Shown here: one piece after another, positions 16,113-26,155 of the stretch
How positions within the stretch are numbered: the stretch's first letter is position 1
Layout of the letters: every line of letters starts with the position of its first letter
Source: an uncultured Clostridia bacterium
GTDB lineage: Bacteria > Bacillota > Clostridia > TANB77 > CAG-508
NCBI GenBank assembly: GCA_934180065.1
Contig: CAKPRA010000004.1
Coordinates: 14,669 to 78,668, forward strand
Direction of reading: 5' to 3'
DNA length: 64,000 nucleotides
Position numbers and translations under genes: made by a program
The notes under the pieces: generated by a model
Told to the model about the DNA's origin: nothing
Databases searched by the model: none
The model's input: the letters and a program-made list of their open reading frames with translations, nothing else

Positions 16113-17303
16113 ATGCTTAAATTAAAAAAAATTAATTTATATGATGTTCTTATAAAGATTATATTAATATATACTATGTCTACATTAGTATATAAGTTTT
16201 CAAATAAAATTCAATTAAATAATATATTAGGAATATTGTGTATTATTGATATTAGTGCAATTGCAATAAAAAAGTGTAAAATAAAAGATTTTTGTGTATT
16301 AGTATTTATAATATGTACAAATCTTAGTGCTATTATTATGACACATGATTTTACAATAACATTAGATCATATATTACATTTTGATTCAACAATATTAACA
16401 TTATATATAATATTAAATAGAAGTTTTAGAGAAAATATACCTATTTTTTTAGAAAAAAATAATAGATTAATGAAATTTGTCATATATTTTTCAATGATAA
16501 TTACAGCAGTTACTCTATTTATACCACAATGTTATGCTAATAATACAGGTGAAATTGTATATGCTGGATTAAGTAATGGAAGTCATACTTTAGCAAGTTG
16601 CCTATGTTTAATAAACGTTGTTATTATGTGTTATTTAAAAAAACAAAAGTTTAAACCAAGTCAACTAATATTATTAGGAATATCAGTATTTGCGATATTT
16701 AAAAGTGGATCTAGAGTATACTTATTAGCATTGTTGATATTGTTAATCTTATTTTACAAGGATAAAATTAAAAAGTGCTCTTTAAAGCCAATAATTCTTT
16801 TAGCGATGAGCTTTGTAATTGTCAATCTATTCTTATCATCATCAATGTTTACAAGATTTGTATCAACTACAAATAATCAATACATATCTGAAAATCCAAT
16901 AGAGGCAATGACAAGTGGACGAGTTATCTGGTGGAAATATGATATAGAGGCATTTAATGAGTTTAATGTAATTAACAAGCTTTTAGGAAATGGTTTTGAT
17001 TGTGTATACAATATAAATGAAAGCAGATATGGTATGAAAATCTGGGCTCATAACGATTTCATTCAATTACTATTAAGTATAGGGATATTTGGATTGTTAA
17101 TATATATTTATATAATAATAAAATGTACTATAACGATAAAAAAAGAAAGTAATGTAAAATATAATTCGATTTTATGGTTTATATATGTTATTGGTTCAGC
17201 ATCATTTAATGGATTCTATACTCAACAACATTATGTATTTAGTGCAATTTTATTAGCATATTTAATGATTAACAATAGAAAGGAAAATAGTGATGAAATG
17301 TGA
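16113..17303 (+). CDS. O-antigen/capsule polymerase (Wzy-like)
   Basis: 396 residues with about ten to eleven hydrophobic helices and a larger external loop (~residues 245-305) between FLSSSMFTRFVSTTNN and IWAHNDFIQLLL, the usual Wzy layout. The HNDFIQLLLSIGIFGLLIY segment is typical of Wzy_C/O-antigen ligase-type proteins. It would join lipid-linked repeat units outside the membrane in the Wzx/Wzy pathway. A ligase role is possible but less likely in a Gram-positive capsule operon that also has a flippase. Start ATG is behind AAAGGAGGATATTATA. The 3' end overlaps the next gene. Confidence 0.8.
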   Translation: MLKLKKINLYDVLIKIILIYTMSTLVYKFSNKIQLNNILGILCIIDISAIAIKKCKIKDFCVLVFIICTNLSAIIMTHDFTITLDHILHFDSTILTLYIILNRSFRENIPIFLEKNNRLMKFVIYFSMIITAVTLFIPQCYANNTGEIVYAGLSNGSHTLASCLCLINVVIMCYLKKQKFKPSQLILLGISVFAIFKSGSRVYLLALLILLILFYKDKIKKCSLKPIILLAMSFVIVNLFLSSSMFTRFVSTTNNQYISENPIEAMTSGRVIWWKYDIEAFNEFNVINKLLGNGFDCVYNINESRYGMKIWAHNDFIQLLLSIGIFGLLIYIYIIIKCTITIKKESNVKYNSILWFIYVIGSASFNGFYTQQHYVFSAILLAYLMINNRKENSDEM

Positions 17304-18381
17304 GGCAAAGGTTACAGTTATAATACCACTGTATAATAGTGAAAAGTATATAAAAAAATGTGTAGAATCTATAATTGAGCAAACATATAAAAATATTGAG
17401 ATACTAGTAATAAATGATGGTTCAACTGATAATTCTTTAGGCGTTTTAAATGAAATAAATGACTCTAGAATAAGGATTATAAATCAAAATAATCATGGGG
17501 TAAGTTATTCAAGGAACATGGGGATAAAGAGTAGTTTGGGAAAGTATATCTTTTTTATTGATGCAGATGATTGGATTCATTCTAAAACAATAGAAGATTT
17601 AGTAAACATTGCTGTATGCAATAATGTAGATATTGTAAAATGCAATTTTTGTCGAGAGAATGAAAACAAAATGGTAAAAAATGATATTTCAAATTTAAAT
17701 AATATATGTAAAAAAAATATATTGAAATGTGATTATGAAAATCTAATATACGCAAAAATACCAATTACCAATTTTTTTAATGTTGTGTGGGGGCAATTAA
17801 TTAAAAAAGATATAATATCAGAACTATTTGATGAAAGGATTTGTTTTGGAGAAGATTTTTTATTTAATGTTAAATTATTAAAAAATAGCAAATCAATTTA
17901 CATATATAATGAGGTATTATACCATTATACAACAAGTAATAATGGAATAAATAGAAATAAAAGTATTGAAAAGACAAAAATAAAATGTGAAGACTTGATG
18001 AATGTATATGCTGAAATTTTATCAATATTAAAAGATAATATAGATAAGGAAATTTTCAAAAAATTTCAGATAAAATTTTTAGAAGATATATTAAATAAAA
18101 TTTTTGATGTGTTATCTATTAATTTGAAAATTAAAGAAAAAGTGAAATTTATTGAAACGATATTTGAGGATAAAAAATATAATAATTGTATTGATGAACT
18201 AAAGCCAAATGAGTTAAAAATAAAAAAATCGAAAAATTCGTTATTATTAAGACAAATGGTTAAGAAAAGAAAATATACAATTTTTATTATATCATGTTTT
18301 GTGTATATTCCTATCAAGAGAATATTAAAATTCTTTTCTGAAAGGAGTAAATATTTTGAAAAAAGAAGATCTAATAGCTAG
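17293..18381 (+). CDS. GT2-family glycosyltransferase
   Basis: 362 residues. Residues ~5-110 are a GT-A/GT2 domain: VTVIIPLYNSEKYIKKCVES, INDGSTDNS, NHGVSYSRNMGI, and the metal-binding DADDW near 96. A helical C-terminal half follows and ends in a hydrophobic, basic segment (~330-350) that may dock to the membrane. It adds one sugar from a nucleotide donor; the sugar cannot be told. ATG 17293 is taken, with AAAGGAAA upstream; GTG 17290 is equally in frame. Overlaps wzy by 11 bp and the next gene by 26 bp. Confidence 0.88.
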   Translation: MKCEAKVTVIIPLYNSEKYIKKCVESIIEQTYKNIEILVINDGSTDNSLGVLNEINDSRIRIINQNNHGVSYSRNMGIKSSLGKYIFFIDADDWIHSKTIEDLVNIAVCNNVDIVKCNFCRENENKMVKNDISNLNNICKKNILKCDYENLIYAKIPITNFFNVVWGQLIKKDIISELFDERICFGEDFLFNVKLLKNSKSIYIYNEVLYHYTTSNNGINRNKSIEKTKIKCEDLMNVYAEILSILKDNIDKEIFKKFQIKFLEDILNKIFDVLSINLKIKEKVKFIETIFEDKKYNNCIDELKPNELKIKKSKNSLLLRQMVKKRKYTIFIISCFVYIPIKRILKFFSERSKYFEKRRSNS

Positions 18382-18895
18382 AATTAAAGAAGATAAAAAA
18401 AATTATAGAGATAATGAGCCCATTAGAGAAATTTATAAAAAAATAACAAATAATAAAGAAAAACAAATAGAAAAAAGTATAATTTGTGCGAGAAAATATA
18501 GATATTATAATGAGAATAGAAGTAGTATGATTAATAAAATTAAATTTATATATTATGCAAAAAAAAATAATATATTATCAAATAGAAACCAAATAGAACT
18601 TTATGGTCGATTTGGAAAAAATCTAAAAATTTATCATTCAGGAATAATAGTTAATAAATCAGCTATTATTGGAGATAATGTTAAGATGCATGGATTAAAC
18701 TGCATAGGTAATAATGGAGATAGCGGCTCACCAATAATTGGAAATAATGTAGATATAGGAGTTGGAGCAGTTATTATTGGAAACATTGAAATTGCTGATA
18801 ATATAATAATTGGAGCTAATGCTGTTGTTAATAAATCCTTTAAGGAAGAAGGAATAACAATAGCAGGAGTACCAGCAAGAAAAATAAAAGGATAG
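18356..18895 (+). CDS. Serine O-acetyltransferase-like hexapeptide acyltransferase
   Basis: 179 residues. The C-terminal half is a left-handed beta-helix with hexapeptide repeats (IIVNKSAIIGDNVKM, IIGNNVDIGVGAVIIGNIEIADNIIIGANAVV), ending VPARKIKG as in CysE/LpxA-like sugar acyltransferases. The N-terminal 90 residues are charged helices. In this operon it more likely O- or N-acetylates a sugar or the attached amino acid than makes cysteine precursor. The start is TTG 18356, fixed by AAAGGAG at 18341-18347; it overlaps the GT2 gene by 26 bp. Confidence 0.83.
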   Translation: MKKEDLIARIKEDKKNYRDNEPIREIYKKITNNKEKQIEKSIICARKYRYYNENRSSMINKIKFIYYAKKNNILSNRNQIELYGRFGKNLKIYHSGIIVNKSAIIGDNVKMHGLNCIGNNGDSGSPIIGNNVDIGVGAVIIGNIEIADNIIIGANAVVNKSFKEEGITIAGVPARKIKG

Positions 18896-18900
18896 GTGCA

Positions 18901-20004
18901 ATGGAGAAAATGAAGGTATATGTAAATGCATATTTAAAATATAATTTGGGAGATGATTTATTTGTAAAAATATTGTCAGATAGGTATAAGAATATTACTT
19001 TTTATTCTTATTCAGATTATAATTATAAAAATGTGTTTAAATCTAGTAATTTAAAAATATATGGTGGAAATTTCTATAAAATGATAAATAGGATTATTAA
19101 GGGTGTAACATTAAAAAAATACAGATTAGCAGACTCTCTTGTAAAAAGGTATAAGTTTACAATTTTTATAGGTGGCAGTATGTTTATTCAAAATTCTAAT
19201 AAAGTAGAAAAATCAATATTGGAAAAAGCAAAAGAGTATTATGTATTAGGAAGTAATTTTGGACCATATAATAATAAAGAATATTACAATTACTATAAAA
19301 ATGTATTTGAAAAAGCAAATGATGTATGTTTTAGAGACAAAAATTCATATGAGAAATTTAAAGATTTAAAAAATGTTAGATGGGCACCAGATATTGTATT
19401 TACACTTGACACATCAAACATTAGTATAAAAAACAATAAGAAAGTTGTTATATCTATTATTGATTGTTCAAGAAAGAATAATTGCGAATATAAAGACCGT
19501 TATGAGAAAAAAATTATTGAAATTTCAGAATATTTTATTAGAAAAGGATATGAAGTTATAATGATGTCTTTTTGCAAATTTGAGGGAGATGAATTAGCAA
19601 TTGAATCAATCTATAGTAAGTGCAATGATGATTTAAAACAAAAATTAAAGAAGTATTATTATAGAGGTAATATTGAAGAAGCATTGAATGTAATGGCTGA
19701 TTGTCAGATTATTGTTGGCACTAGATTTCACGCTAACATTTTGGGGTTGTTATTAGGAAAAAAAATAATTCCAATTGCATATAGTGAAAAAACTATAAAT
19801 GTACTAAAGGATATGAATTTTGAGGGTAAAATAATCAAATTAAGAGAAATAGATAAGCTTAATGTTGATAATATACTCGATAATCAAGAATTTAAATATA
19901 AAAATAATGACATTTCATTTCAAATAGAAAATGCAGAAAAACAATTTGTTATGGTGGATGAAATACTAAGGGAAGAGGTAAGAGATGGAAGAATCAAGAA
20001 CTAA
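18901..20004 (+). CDS. Polysaccharide pyruvyl transferase family protein
   Basis: 367 residues. N-terminal YLKYNLGDDLFVKIL is the nucleotide/PEP-side loop of this family; later FIGGSMFIQ, VLGSNFGPYNN, CFRDKNSYEKF, and the C-terminal VGTRFHANILGLLLGKKIIPIAYSEKT are all diagnostic. Members transfer pyruvate from PEP to a sugar as a ketal, adding a negative charge to the polymer. The operon therefore encodes three potential acidic groups: uronic acid, pyruvate and attached amino acid. Start ATG 18901 has AAAGGATAGGTGCA upstream; 5 bp after the acyltransferase. Confidence 0.87.
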   Translation: MEKMKVYVNAYLKYNLGDDLFVKILSDRYKNITFYSYSDYNYKNVFKSSNLKIYGGNFYKMINRIIKGVTLKKYRLADSLVKRYKFTIFIGGSMFIQNSNKVEKSILEKAKEYYVLGSNFGPYNNKEYYNYYKNVFEKANDVCFRDKNSYEKFKDLKNVRWAPDIVFTLDTSNISIKNNKKVVISIIDCSRKNNCEYKDRYEKKIIEISEYFIRKGYEVIMMSFCKFEGDELAIESIYSKCNDDLKQKLKKYYYRGNIEEALNVMADCQIIVGTRFHANILGLLLGKKIIPIAYSEKTINVLKDMNFEGKIIKLREIDKLNVDNILDNQEFKYKNNDISFQIENAEKQFVMVDEILREEVRDGRIKN

Positions 20005-21565
20005 AAATGCAATTAGAAATATTCAAACTGGTGCAGTAGTTCAAATGGTAAATAAAATAATGGCATTTGTTGTAAGAACTGTATTTATAAGAGTTCTTAA
20101 TTCTGAATATTTAGGTGTAAATGGTTTATTTACAAACGTATTAACAATATTATCATTTGCAGAGCTAGGAATTGGAACAGCAATTATCTTTAATATGTAC
20201 AAACCTGTTGCTGAGAACAATATTGAAAAAATTAAAAGTTTAATGCAATTATATAAAAAAGCTTATAATGCAATAGGAATTATAGTTTTTTTACTAGGTT
20301 TATGTATAATTCCATTCATGAATTTTATAGTGAAGGATGCTCCTAATATAAAAGAAAATCTTATATTAATATATATATTATTTTTATTTAACACAGCATC
20401 GTCATACTTTTTTACATATAAAAAATCCATAATATCAGCGCATCAAAAACAAAGTGTAATAAACAATCTTGACAGTATTTTTTATTTATTAAAAAGTATA
20501 ATAGAAATCATATTCTTATTTTTGACAAAAAATTTTATAATTTATTTATTTATTGAAATACTAGCAACATTTTTTGAAAATATTATTTTATCAATAAAAG
20601 CTGACAGAATGTATCCATATTTAAAGGAGAGAAAAATAAAAAAATTAAGTAATGATGAAAGCAAAGTAATTTTTGGAAACGTCAAATCTTTAATTATTTA
20701 TAAATTTGGTGGAGTTATAATGAATGGTACAGATAATATTTTAATATCTGCACTTGTTAATGTGAGTACAGTGGGATATTGTTCTAATTATGTTTTGATA
20801 ATCAATTCAATAAAATCTATAATAACTTCGGCTTTAAATGGTATTACAGGAAGTGTAGGAAACCTTAATGCAGTAGGAGAACCTAAACAAAAAGAAAAAG
20901 TTTTTTATCAAATAACTTTTGCAAATTATATAGTATATTCTTTTTGCTCAATTGCCTTTATAACTTTGCTAAATCCATTTATCAGCTTATGGTTAGGACA
21001 GAATTATGTTTTGGAAATTGCTGTTTCAATATCGTTAGCAATAAGTTTTTTTATAGAAGGTTTAAGAAATCCAGGATATACATATAGAACTACATTAGGT
21101 TTATTTCAGAAAGGTAGAACTACTCCATATATTGGAGCAATTACAAATATTATTTTGTCAATTTTATTATGTAAATTATTTGGAGTAGCTGGAATATTTA
21201 TTGCAACAGGAATAGCTCAATTGGTATCATATTCATGGATTGACCCATATTTAATTCATAAATATGAATTTAAAACTCCAGTAAGTAAATATTTTAAAAA
21301 ATATCTTTATTATGTAGTTATATTTATTATAAATTCTCTTATTACTTTTGAAATTTCAAATCTGATTTCTATTCCAGGAATTATAGGATTAGTATTTAAG
21401 GCAATAATTACTTGCGTTATATGCAACGCAATTAATTTAATTGCATTTTGTAAAACAGATGAATTTAAAGAGTTAAAGTTAAAATTATTTGATCCATTAT
21501 TAAAGAAAATAGGTAAGAAATTATGTTATAAATCTAATAATGAAATTAAAAGGAAGTGTAAATAA
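19985..21565 (+). CDS. Repeat-unit flippase (Wzx-like)
   Basis: 526 residues with about twelve to fourteen membrane helices and the MATE/MVF-superfamily N-terminus [39 protein letters not shown] that is typical of Wzx. [13 protein letters not shown] and [26 protein letters not shown] are conserved in the same family. It would flip undecaprenyl-linked repeat units across the membrane for the Wzy polymerase at 16113. Start ATG 19985 follows GGGAAGAGGTAAGAG and overlaps the pyruvyl transferase by 20 bp, consistent with one operon. Confidence 0.88.
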   Translation: MEESRTKNAIRNIQTGAVVQMVNKIMAFVVRTVFIRVLNSEYLGVNGLFTNVLTILSFAELGIGTAIIFNMYKPVAENNIEKIKSLMQLYKKAYNAIGIIVFLLGLCIIPFMNFIVKDAPNIKENLILIYILFLFNTASSYFFTYKKSIISAHQKQSVINNLDSIFYLLKSIIEIIFLFLTKNFIIYLFIEILATFFENIILSIKADRMYPYLKERKIKKLSNDESKVIFGNVKSLIIYKFGGVIMNGTDNILISALVNVSTVGYCSNYVLIINSIKSIITSALNGITGSVGNLNAVGEPKQKEKVFYQITFANYIVYSFCSIAFITLLNPFISLWLGQNYVLEIAVSISLAISFFIEGLRNPGYTYRTTLGLFQKGRTTPYIGAITNIILSILLCKLFGVAGIFIATGIAQLVSYSWIDPYLIHKYEFKTPVSKYFKKYLYYVVIFIINSLITFEISNLISIPGIIGLVFKAIITCVICNAINLIAFCKTDEFKELKLKLFDPLLKKIGKKLCYKSNNEIKRKCK

Positions 21566-21566
21566 A

Positions 21567-22733
21567 ATGAAAATTGCAGTAGCAGGAACAGGATATGTTG
21601 GTTTATCATTAGCAACATTATTAAGCCCAAATAATGAGGTAATAGCATTAGATGTTATACCGGAAAAAGTAGAGAAAATAAATAACAGAATAAGTCCAAT
21701 TAAAGACAAAGAAATTGAGGAATTTTTCAAAACAAAAGAATTAAATTTAAAGGCAACATTAGATTACAAAGAAGCATTTGAAGGTGCAAAATTCATAATA
21801 ATAAGTACACCAACAAATTATGACGATGAAAAAAATCATTTTGATACATCATCTGTAGAAGATATAATTCAAAAAGTAATCAGCATGAATATAAATACAA
21901 CAATGGTGGTAAAATCAACAATACCAGTTGGTTTTATAAAAGCAATGAAACAAAAATACAATATAGACAATATAATGTTCAGCCCAGAGTTCTTAAGAGA
22001 AGGAAAGGCCTTATATGATAATCTATATCCATCAAGAATTATAGTGGGAGAAAAATCCGAAAGAGCACAAGAATTTGCTAACTTACTAAAAAATGCAAGT
22101 TTAAAAGATAATGTTGAAGTAAAATTCATGGATTCAACAGAAGCGGAAGCGGTTAAATTATTCGCAAATACATACTTAGCTCTAAGAGTAGCATATTTCA
22201 ACGAATTAGATACATATGCTGAAATTAAAGGCTTAAATACTAAAGACATAATTGAAGGAGTATGCCTAGATCCACGAATTGGAAGTCATTACAACAATCC
22301 TTCATTTGGTTATGGTGGATATTGTTTACCAAAAGACACTAAACAATTATTAGCAAATTATGACAATGTACCACAAAACTTAATAAGAGCTATAGTTAGA
22401 TCAAACAGAACAAGAAAGAAACACATAACAGAAATGATAATGCGTAAAAATCCAGAAACAGTTGGAGTATACAGACTAACAATGAAAAGTGGTTCAGATA
22501 ACTTCAGAGCAAGTGCAATTCAAGAAATAATAGACAGATTAAAATTAGAAGGTGTTGATGTTATAATATACGAACCAACATTAAAAGCAGAGCAATTTAA
22601 TAATTGCAAAGTTATAAACAACTTTGAAGAATTTTCTAAAAAATCAGATGTAATTTTAGCAAACAGACTTGAAGAAGAGCTAAAGGTTGTGAAGGATAAA
22701 GTTTATACAAGGGATTTGTATAGTAGGGATTAG
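21567..22733 (+). CDS. ugd: UDP-glucose 6-dehydrogenase
   Basis: 388 residues. NAD-binding [19 protein letters not shown], the conserved FSPEFLREG, and [14 protein letters not shown] with the catalytic Cys are all present. It oxidises UDP-glucose to UDP-glucuronate in two NAD-dependent steps and provides the uronic acid for the polymer; this ties in with the two TupA-like ligases, whose known relative works on poly-glucuronate. The length is at the short end of the family but no domain is missing. ATG 21567 follows AAAGGAAG and is one base after the flippase stop; the longer frame from 21540 would lie in the flippase gene. It is the last gene of the operon. Confidence 0.93.
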   Translation: MKIAVAGTGYVGLSLATLLSPNNEVIALDVIPEKVEKINNRISPIKDKEIEEFFKTKELNLKATLDYKEAFEGAKFIIISTPTNYDDEKNHFDTSSVEDIIQKVISMNINTTMVVKSTIPVGFIKAMKQKYNIDNIMFSPEFLREGKALYDNLYPSRIIVGEKSERAQEFANLLKNASLKDNVEVKFMDSTEAEAVKLFANTYLALRVAYFNELDTYAEIKGLNTKDIIEGVCLDPRIGSHYNNPSFGYGGYCLPKDTKQLLANYDNVPQNLIRAIVRSNRTRKKHITEMIMRKNPETVGVYRLTMKSGSDNFRASAIQEIIDRLKLEGVDVIIYEPTLKAEQFNNCKVINNFEEFSKKSDVILANRLEEELKVVKDKVYTRDLYSRD

Positions 22734-22762
22734 AAATTAATTTGAATATCAAAAATGAATAT

Positions 22763-22793
22763 AAAAACATGGGAATAAAAATCCATGTTTTTT
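22763..22793 (+). terminator. Terminator of the polysaccharide operon
   Basis: AAAAACATGG pairs with CCATGTTTTT over an AT loop, followed by a long T run. Confidence 0.85.
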
Positions 22794-22889
22794 ATTTTTT
22801 TCGATAAATTATGACAAACTTTGCAAAAAATTAGTGCTATATATTAGTTGATAAGTTTTTACTAAATAAATATTTAAGGAGGAAAAAAT

Positions 22890-23162
22890 ATGAAAGCTAC
22901 AAAGATTATGATGAAATCAAGTAATTCATCAAATTCATTATTAGAAATTGATTCAATATATATAGATGAATTATGTAGACTTATAAAGAAAGAAAAATTA
23001 TATGATAAAATTGAGTATGAAAATTGGAAAGTAAATGTCGATATAGGACCATATTATCCTAAAGTGGAAGGTGTTATAAGTAATGGAGAAAAGTATGTTA
23101 AATCAGTACCAAATGATAGTAATGTAGATAATTTATTGTGTTTGCCTAAAGTGAAAATATAA
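22890..23162 (+). CDS. DUF3892-like small protein
   Basis: 90 residues. The C-terminal half, ISNGEKYVKSVPNDSNVDNLLCLP, matches the pattern of DUF3892 proteins (NGxxYxRSxPDxxxxNNLxxLP), a family of unknown function common in Bacillota and phages. Start ATG is preceded by AAGGAGGAAAAAAT. It is an isolated gene with the next small orphan 55 bp downstream, and both could be co-transcribed. The N-terminal MKATKIMMKSSNSSNS is low in complexity. Confidence 0.6.
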   Translation: MKATKIMMKSSNSSNSLLEIDSIYIDELCRLIKKEKLYDKIEYENWKVNVDIGPYYPKVEGVISNGEKYVKSVPNDSNVDNLLCLPKVKI

Positions 23163-23217
23163 TTATGTAAGAATAAAAAGTAAAAACTTATCAAATAATT
23201 TAAAAGGATGGCATTTT

Positions 23218-23640
23218 ATGGAAGAAATAAGAGAACAGCTATTAAGAAAAATACCAAACAATGTTGATGGTAGTATATATATATCATATGAGGAAAGTGA
23301 AAAAAGCCAAAGAGAAATTGAAAAATTAAAAAATGAAAAGTGGGTTGATTATATAGAAAGTTCGGGAAAAGGTAAGATTAAGGTATTTGTGTTAAATCAA
23401 TATTTAAATAATGAAAAATTCGAACAGGATAAAACAGAAGTGATAAAGAAAATTACAAAAAAAATTGAAAATGGATATAAAGGAGATAAAATTTTTAATT
23501 TAGATATTGGAGTTATGGGAAATTATAGAATTGAGATATGCAATTATTTGGTAAATGCAGATTATATTGCGTCATATGAATTAGTAGGAAATAGTAAAAT
23601 TTCATGTAAAATTAATAGAAAAAGAGTTGAAACGAAGTAA
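23218..23640 (+). CDS. Hypothetical 140-residue protein
   Basis: Not recognised. A soluble, lysine-rich alpha/beta-like protein with no signal peptide or metal motif; segments such as DGSIYISYEESEKSQREIEKL and KWVDYIESSGKGKIKVFVLN look like a small DNA- or RNA-associated domain, but no family can be named. ATG follows AAAAGGATGGCATTTT. It trails the DUF3892-like gene and belongs to an accessory stretch of AT-rich orphans before the restriction system. Confidence 0.6.
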   Translation: MEEIREQLLRKIPNNVDGSIYISYEESEKSQREIEKLKNEKWVDYIESSGKGKIKVFVLNQYLNNEKFEQDKTEVIKKITKKIENGYKGDKIFNLDIGVMGNYRIEICNYLVNADYIASYELVGNSKISCKINRKRVETK

Positions 23641-24066
23641 TAAACATATGACTGAAATCTTAATCTAAATAAAAATGTAGAAAAATGAAAAAATAGGTAG
23701 TATTATCTTGAAAAAACACAGAAAAAATGATAAAATACTTTCAATAAGTTTTTATAATTTTCTGTGTTTAATATATAAAATAATTCACACCTAATTTATA
23801 ACATTAAACATTTTTTCAATCAATAGTTTTTAATAATTGTAATACAAATGAAATACAAATGTAACATCCATGTAACAATCAAAATAACATAAAAGCTTAT
23901 TAATCAAAAGATGAGAGGAGTGATAAGTTTTATATTTATTTTGAATTGTATTGAAAATGATATGTTTTCAATTGGATGTTGAATATGAATTTGATAAAAG
24001 AATTTACTGCATATTACATGCGGTTTATTCTTTTTTTATTTTATCATTTTGTAGGAGGAAATTTGT
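23641..24066. other. 426-bp spacer without a clear gene
   Basis: It contains AAACACAGAAAA (about 23714) and its inverse TTTTCTGTGTTT (about 23758), a 12-bp inverted repeat around an AT-rich loop. A hairpin of AAGAATTTACTGCAT with ATGCGGTTTATTCTT followed by seven T lies at 23999-24038 and looks like a terminator. Two short hydrophobic open frames (ATG at 23911, 23 residues; ATG at 23985, 37 residues) are possible small peptides but have no support beyond their frame. Confidence 0.5.
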
Positions 24067-25488
24067 ATGAATATATATGGAAGAAAAATTATTATTGATA
24101 GAAAAATGGGGAAAATATTATGTGAAAGTGAAATTGTAAAAAATAAAGAATACAATTGGTTATTAAATCAATTATTATATACGGGAAATACCAAGAAAAA
24201 TGAAAAATATGAATTAAATATTCAAGATATTCAAAATTTAGATTACTCACAAAAATCATTTTTAGACTCGTCTGCATATGACGAATTATATAAAACAGCT
24301 TGTAACGAATGGTTTATTTATGATATAGTAGATAATGAACAAGAGTCAGAATGCGCTTTGTGTGGAGAAAAGAAAAATAAAAAAAAGTACTACATTAAAA
24401 ATATAAAAAACGGAAAAATATTAAATATTGGTAGTACATGTATTGAAAATTTTAGAGATATAAGAGACAAAAATGGAAAAACAATAAAGCAACTTGATAA
24501 AGAGTTTTTGACAAGAGCAAGAGAGAAAAAATTAAATAATTTGTATCCTGGAATTATTAAAAGAATAGATTGCTTTTATAAAAGAGTAGATGACCTACCA
24601 ACAATTGTAAATGAAAATTTGGAAAAGAAATATAACGAAAAATATTCTAAAATCAAAACTATTTACGAGAAATATAAAAAGAATAAGAAACTTGATACAA
24701 GATTAGCATATGAGATAAATGATTTATTAAATAAAGGCGATGAAATATTTGAATTAATACATAAGGATATTGATGAGAAAAGAAAAGATGAATGGTATAT
24801 ATCTAAAGAAATAAAAGATTGGTGCTATAGAAATTATGATGATAATGTTGATACAATAAATTTTCTAAAAAGAGATGGTGTAATAAAGTTAAGGTCTGCT
24901 TGGAGAATAACAGAAAGCAATTTAGTAAATAAAGTAGTCGAGAAATTTAATAGAATTTTTATACAATATAATACAAAAATTGTTCAGTATAATAATCAAA
25001 ATAAAAAAGTTATACTTAATATAGAAACTAGAAATAAATATACTAAACAGATAAATTTAGAGCACTCATATAAAGACTTGTTGATAAATTATGGAGAAGA
25101 AATATTTGAGAAAAAATCTGTAATAAATGAAACATCTATCGAGCAAATAATAAAAGATTCAAACATAAATGATGTTATATCTTTAAATAGAGCATTAGAG
25201 TGTATAAAAAATCTAACAAATAATGTAGAGATAAAAAAATGTGACTTTGATTATAATGAGTTAATTATTAAGCTTTACCAAGATAACAAACATTATTATA
25301 AAATTAATGCCAAAAGGTGTATTAATAACTTTAAAGAAAATATATATAATAATAAATTTATTGAAAATGATAAGATTACGACATATTTAAATAAAAATGC
25401 TGAAATTATAAGTATTATAGATTATGATAAGAAAGGAATTTCTAATGAAAGTATTGAACATTTAATTAGAAAAGGTTATGTACAATAA
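24067..25488 (+). CDS. Large orphan protein with treble-clef-like zinc motif
   Basis: 473 residues, no function recognised. Near residues 96-126 there is CALCGEKKNKKKYYIKN...GSTCIENF: two Cys two apart, a beta-hairpin segment (IKNIKNGKILNIGSTC) and a third Cys, like the N-terminal zinc module of phage and plasmid proteins of unknown role. The rest is lysine- and asparagine-rich and helical, with a coiled-coil-like stretch around 175-225. It begins at ATG 24067 after GGAGGAAATTTGT. The extreme AT content and isolation suggest a mobile-element origin. No nuclease or helicase motif is visible. Confidence 0.6.
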   Translation: MNIYGRKIIIDRKMGKILCESEIVKNKEYNWLLNQLLYTGNTKKNEKYELNIQDIQNLDYSQKSFLDSSAYDELYKTACNEWFIYDIVDNEQESECALCGEKKNKKKYYIKNIKNGKILNIGSTCIENFRDIRDKNGKTIKQLDKEFLTRAREKKLNNLYPGIIKRIDCFYKRVDDLPTIVNENLEKKYNEKYSKIKTIYEKYKKNKKLDTRLAYEINDLLNKGDEIFELIHKDIDEKRKDEWYISKEIKDWCYRNYDDNVDTINFLKRDGVIKLRSAWRITESNLVNKVVEKFNRIFIQYNTKIVQYNNQNKKVILNIETRNKYTKQINLEHSYKDLLINYGEEIFEKKSVINETSIEQIIKDSNINDVISLNRALECIKNLTNNVEIKKCDFDYNELIIKLYQDNKHYYKINAKRCINNFKENIYNNKFIENDKITTYLNKNAEIISIIDYDKKGISNESIEHLIRKGYVQ

Positions 25489-25557
25489 CACGAAATATAT
25501 ATTGTTAATCGAAATAATGAGGTATATAGAAAAATTTGTGTAAAGTTTAAAAATACA

Positions 25558-25598
25558 CCTTCTTATGATAATATATAAATGTCATAAGGAGGTTTTTT
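25558..25598 (+). terminator. Hairpin that is terminator-like and covers a Shine-Dalgarno
   Basis: CCTTCTTATGA (25558-25568) pairs with TCATAAGGAGG (25582-25592), followed by six T. It can end transcription from the 24067 gene, but the 3' arm is also the ribosome site of the small ORF at 25601, so the hairpin would hide that site. Confidence 0.65.
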
Positions 25599-25600
25599 AT

Positions 25601-25708
25601 ATGGCAAAAAGAGAAAAAATAGTTGTTGAAAAAGGACAAAAAGATATACTTGGATTTTACATAGGAGATTCAGAAAGTGCAAAATTATTGGATGAGTGTA
25701 CTGAATGA
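25601..25708 (+). CDS. Small 35-residue protein
   Basis: MAKREKIVVEKGQKDILGFY..., ending LLDECTE. It is charged, not membrane-like, and not recognised. AAGGAGG lies eight bases upstream of ATG but sits in the 3' arm of a hairpin. Its size and position suggest a translationally regulated peptide or a truncated remnant. The following 140 bp hold no gene; the restriction-modification promoter starts at 25852. Confidence 0.45.
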   Translation: MAKREKIVVEKGQKDILGFYIGDSESAKLLDECTE

Positions 25709-25851
25709 ATTTATAAAATATTTTTTGTATACCAAATTTTGCTAATTGACTTGATTTATTAACTTTAAAGAGCGATAAATACAATTAAAAAATAAAGATG
25801 GCACAATATAACGAAACATATAATAAATATCAATAAATATAATAAAACCAC

Positions 25852-25880
25852 TTGATGATTATTTGATTTAAATATATAAT
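25852..25880 (+). promoter_or_regulatory. Promoter of the methyltransferase operon
   Basis: TTGATG, 17-base spacer, TATAAT. It lies 41 bp upstream of the small helix-turn-helix gene at 25921. Confidence 0.65.
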
Positions 25881-25920
25881 AGATATGTAAATTATAAGAA
25901 AGCATAGAGGTGGAATTTTT

Positions 25921-26115
25921 ATGATAAATAGATTAGATGACAATTATATAGGTATAGAAGAAGCTGCTGAATATTTAGGAATAAAGGTAGTAACTTTGAG
26001 GACTTGGATAAAAATAAAACCTGAATTGCCAGCACATAAAATAGGAAAGCAGTGGAAGTTCAAAAAAACAGAGCTTGATGAATGGGTAAAAAGTGGAGAA
26101 AGCGCAATTGGGTAG
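25921..26115 (+). CDS. Excisionase-family (MerR-like) DNA-binding protein
   Basis: 64 residues forming one winged-helix unit: YIGIEEAAEYLGIKVVTLRTWIKIKPELPAHKIGKQWKFKKTELDEWV, the pattern of excisionase/AlpA-type helix-turn-helix proteins. It sits 40 bp upstream of the fused methyltransferase and shares its promoter. Such genes precede methyltransferases in many type II systems, where they may control expression; a role in mobility is the alternative. ATG follows AGAGGTGGAATTTTT. Confidence 0.8.
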   Translation: MINRLDDNYIGIEEAAEYLGIKVVTLRTWIKIKPELPAHKIGKQWKFKKTELDEWVKSGESAIG

Positions 26116-26155
26116 TTTTATGCAAAAATGTGCATAGTACAGAAAGGAGATAAAC

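Noticed and set aside
18356..18895. Assignment as the cysteine-biosynthesis serine acetyltransferase cysE
   Set aside because: Only the hexapeptide domain is CysE-like; it lies inside the polysaccharide operon, so a polymer O/N-acyltransferase is more likely.
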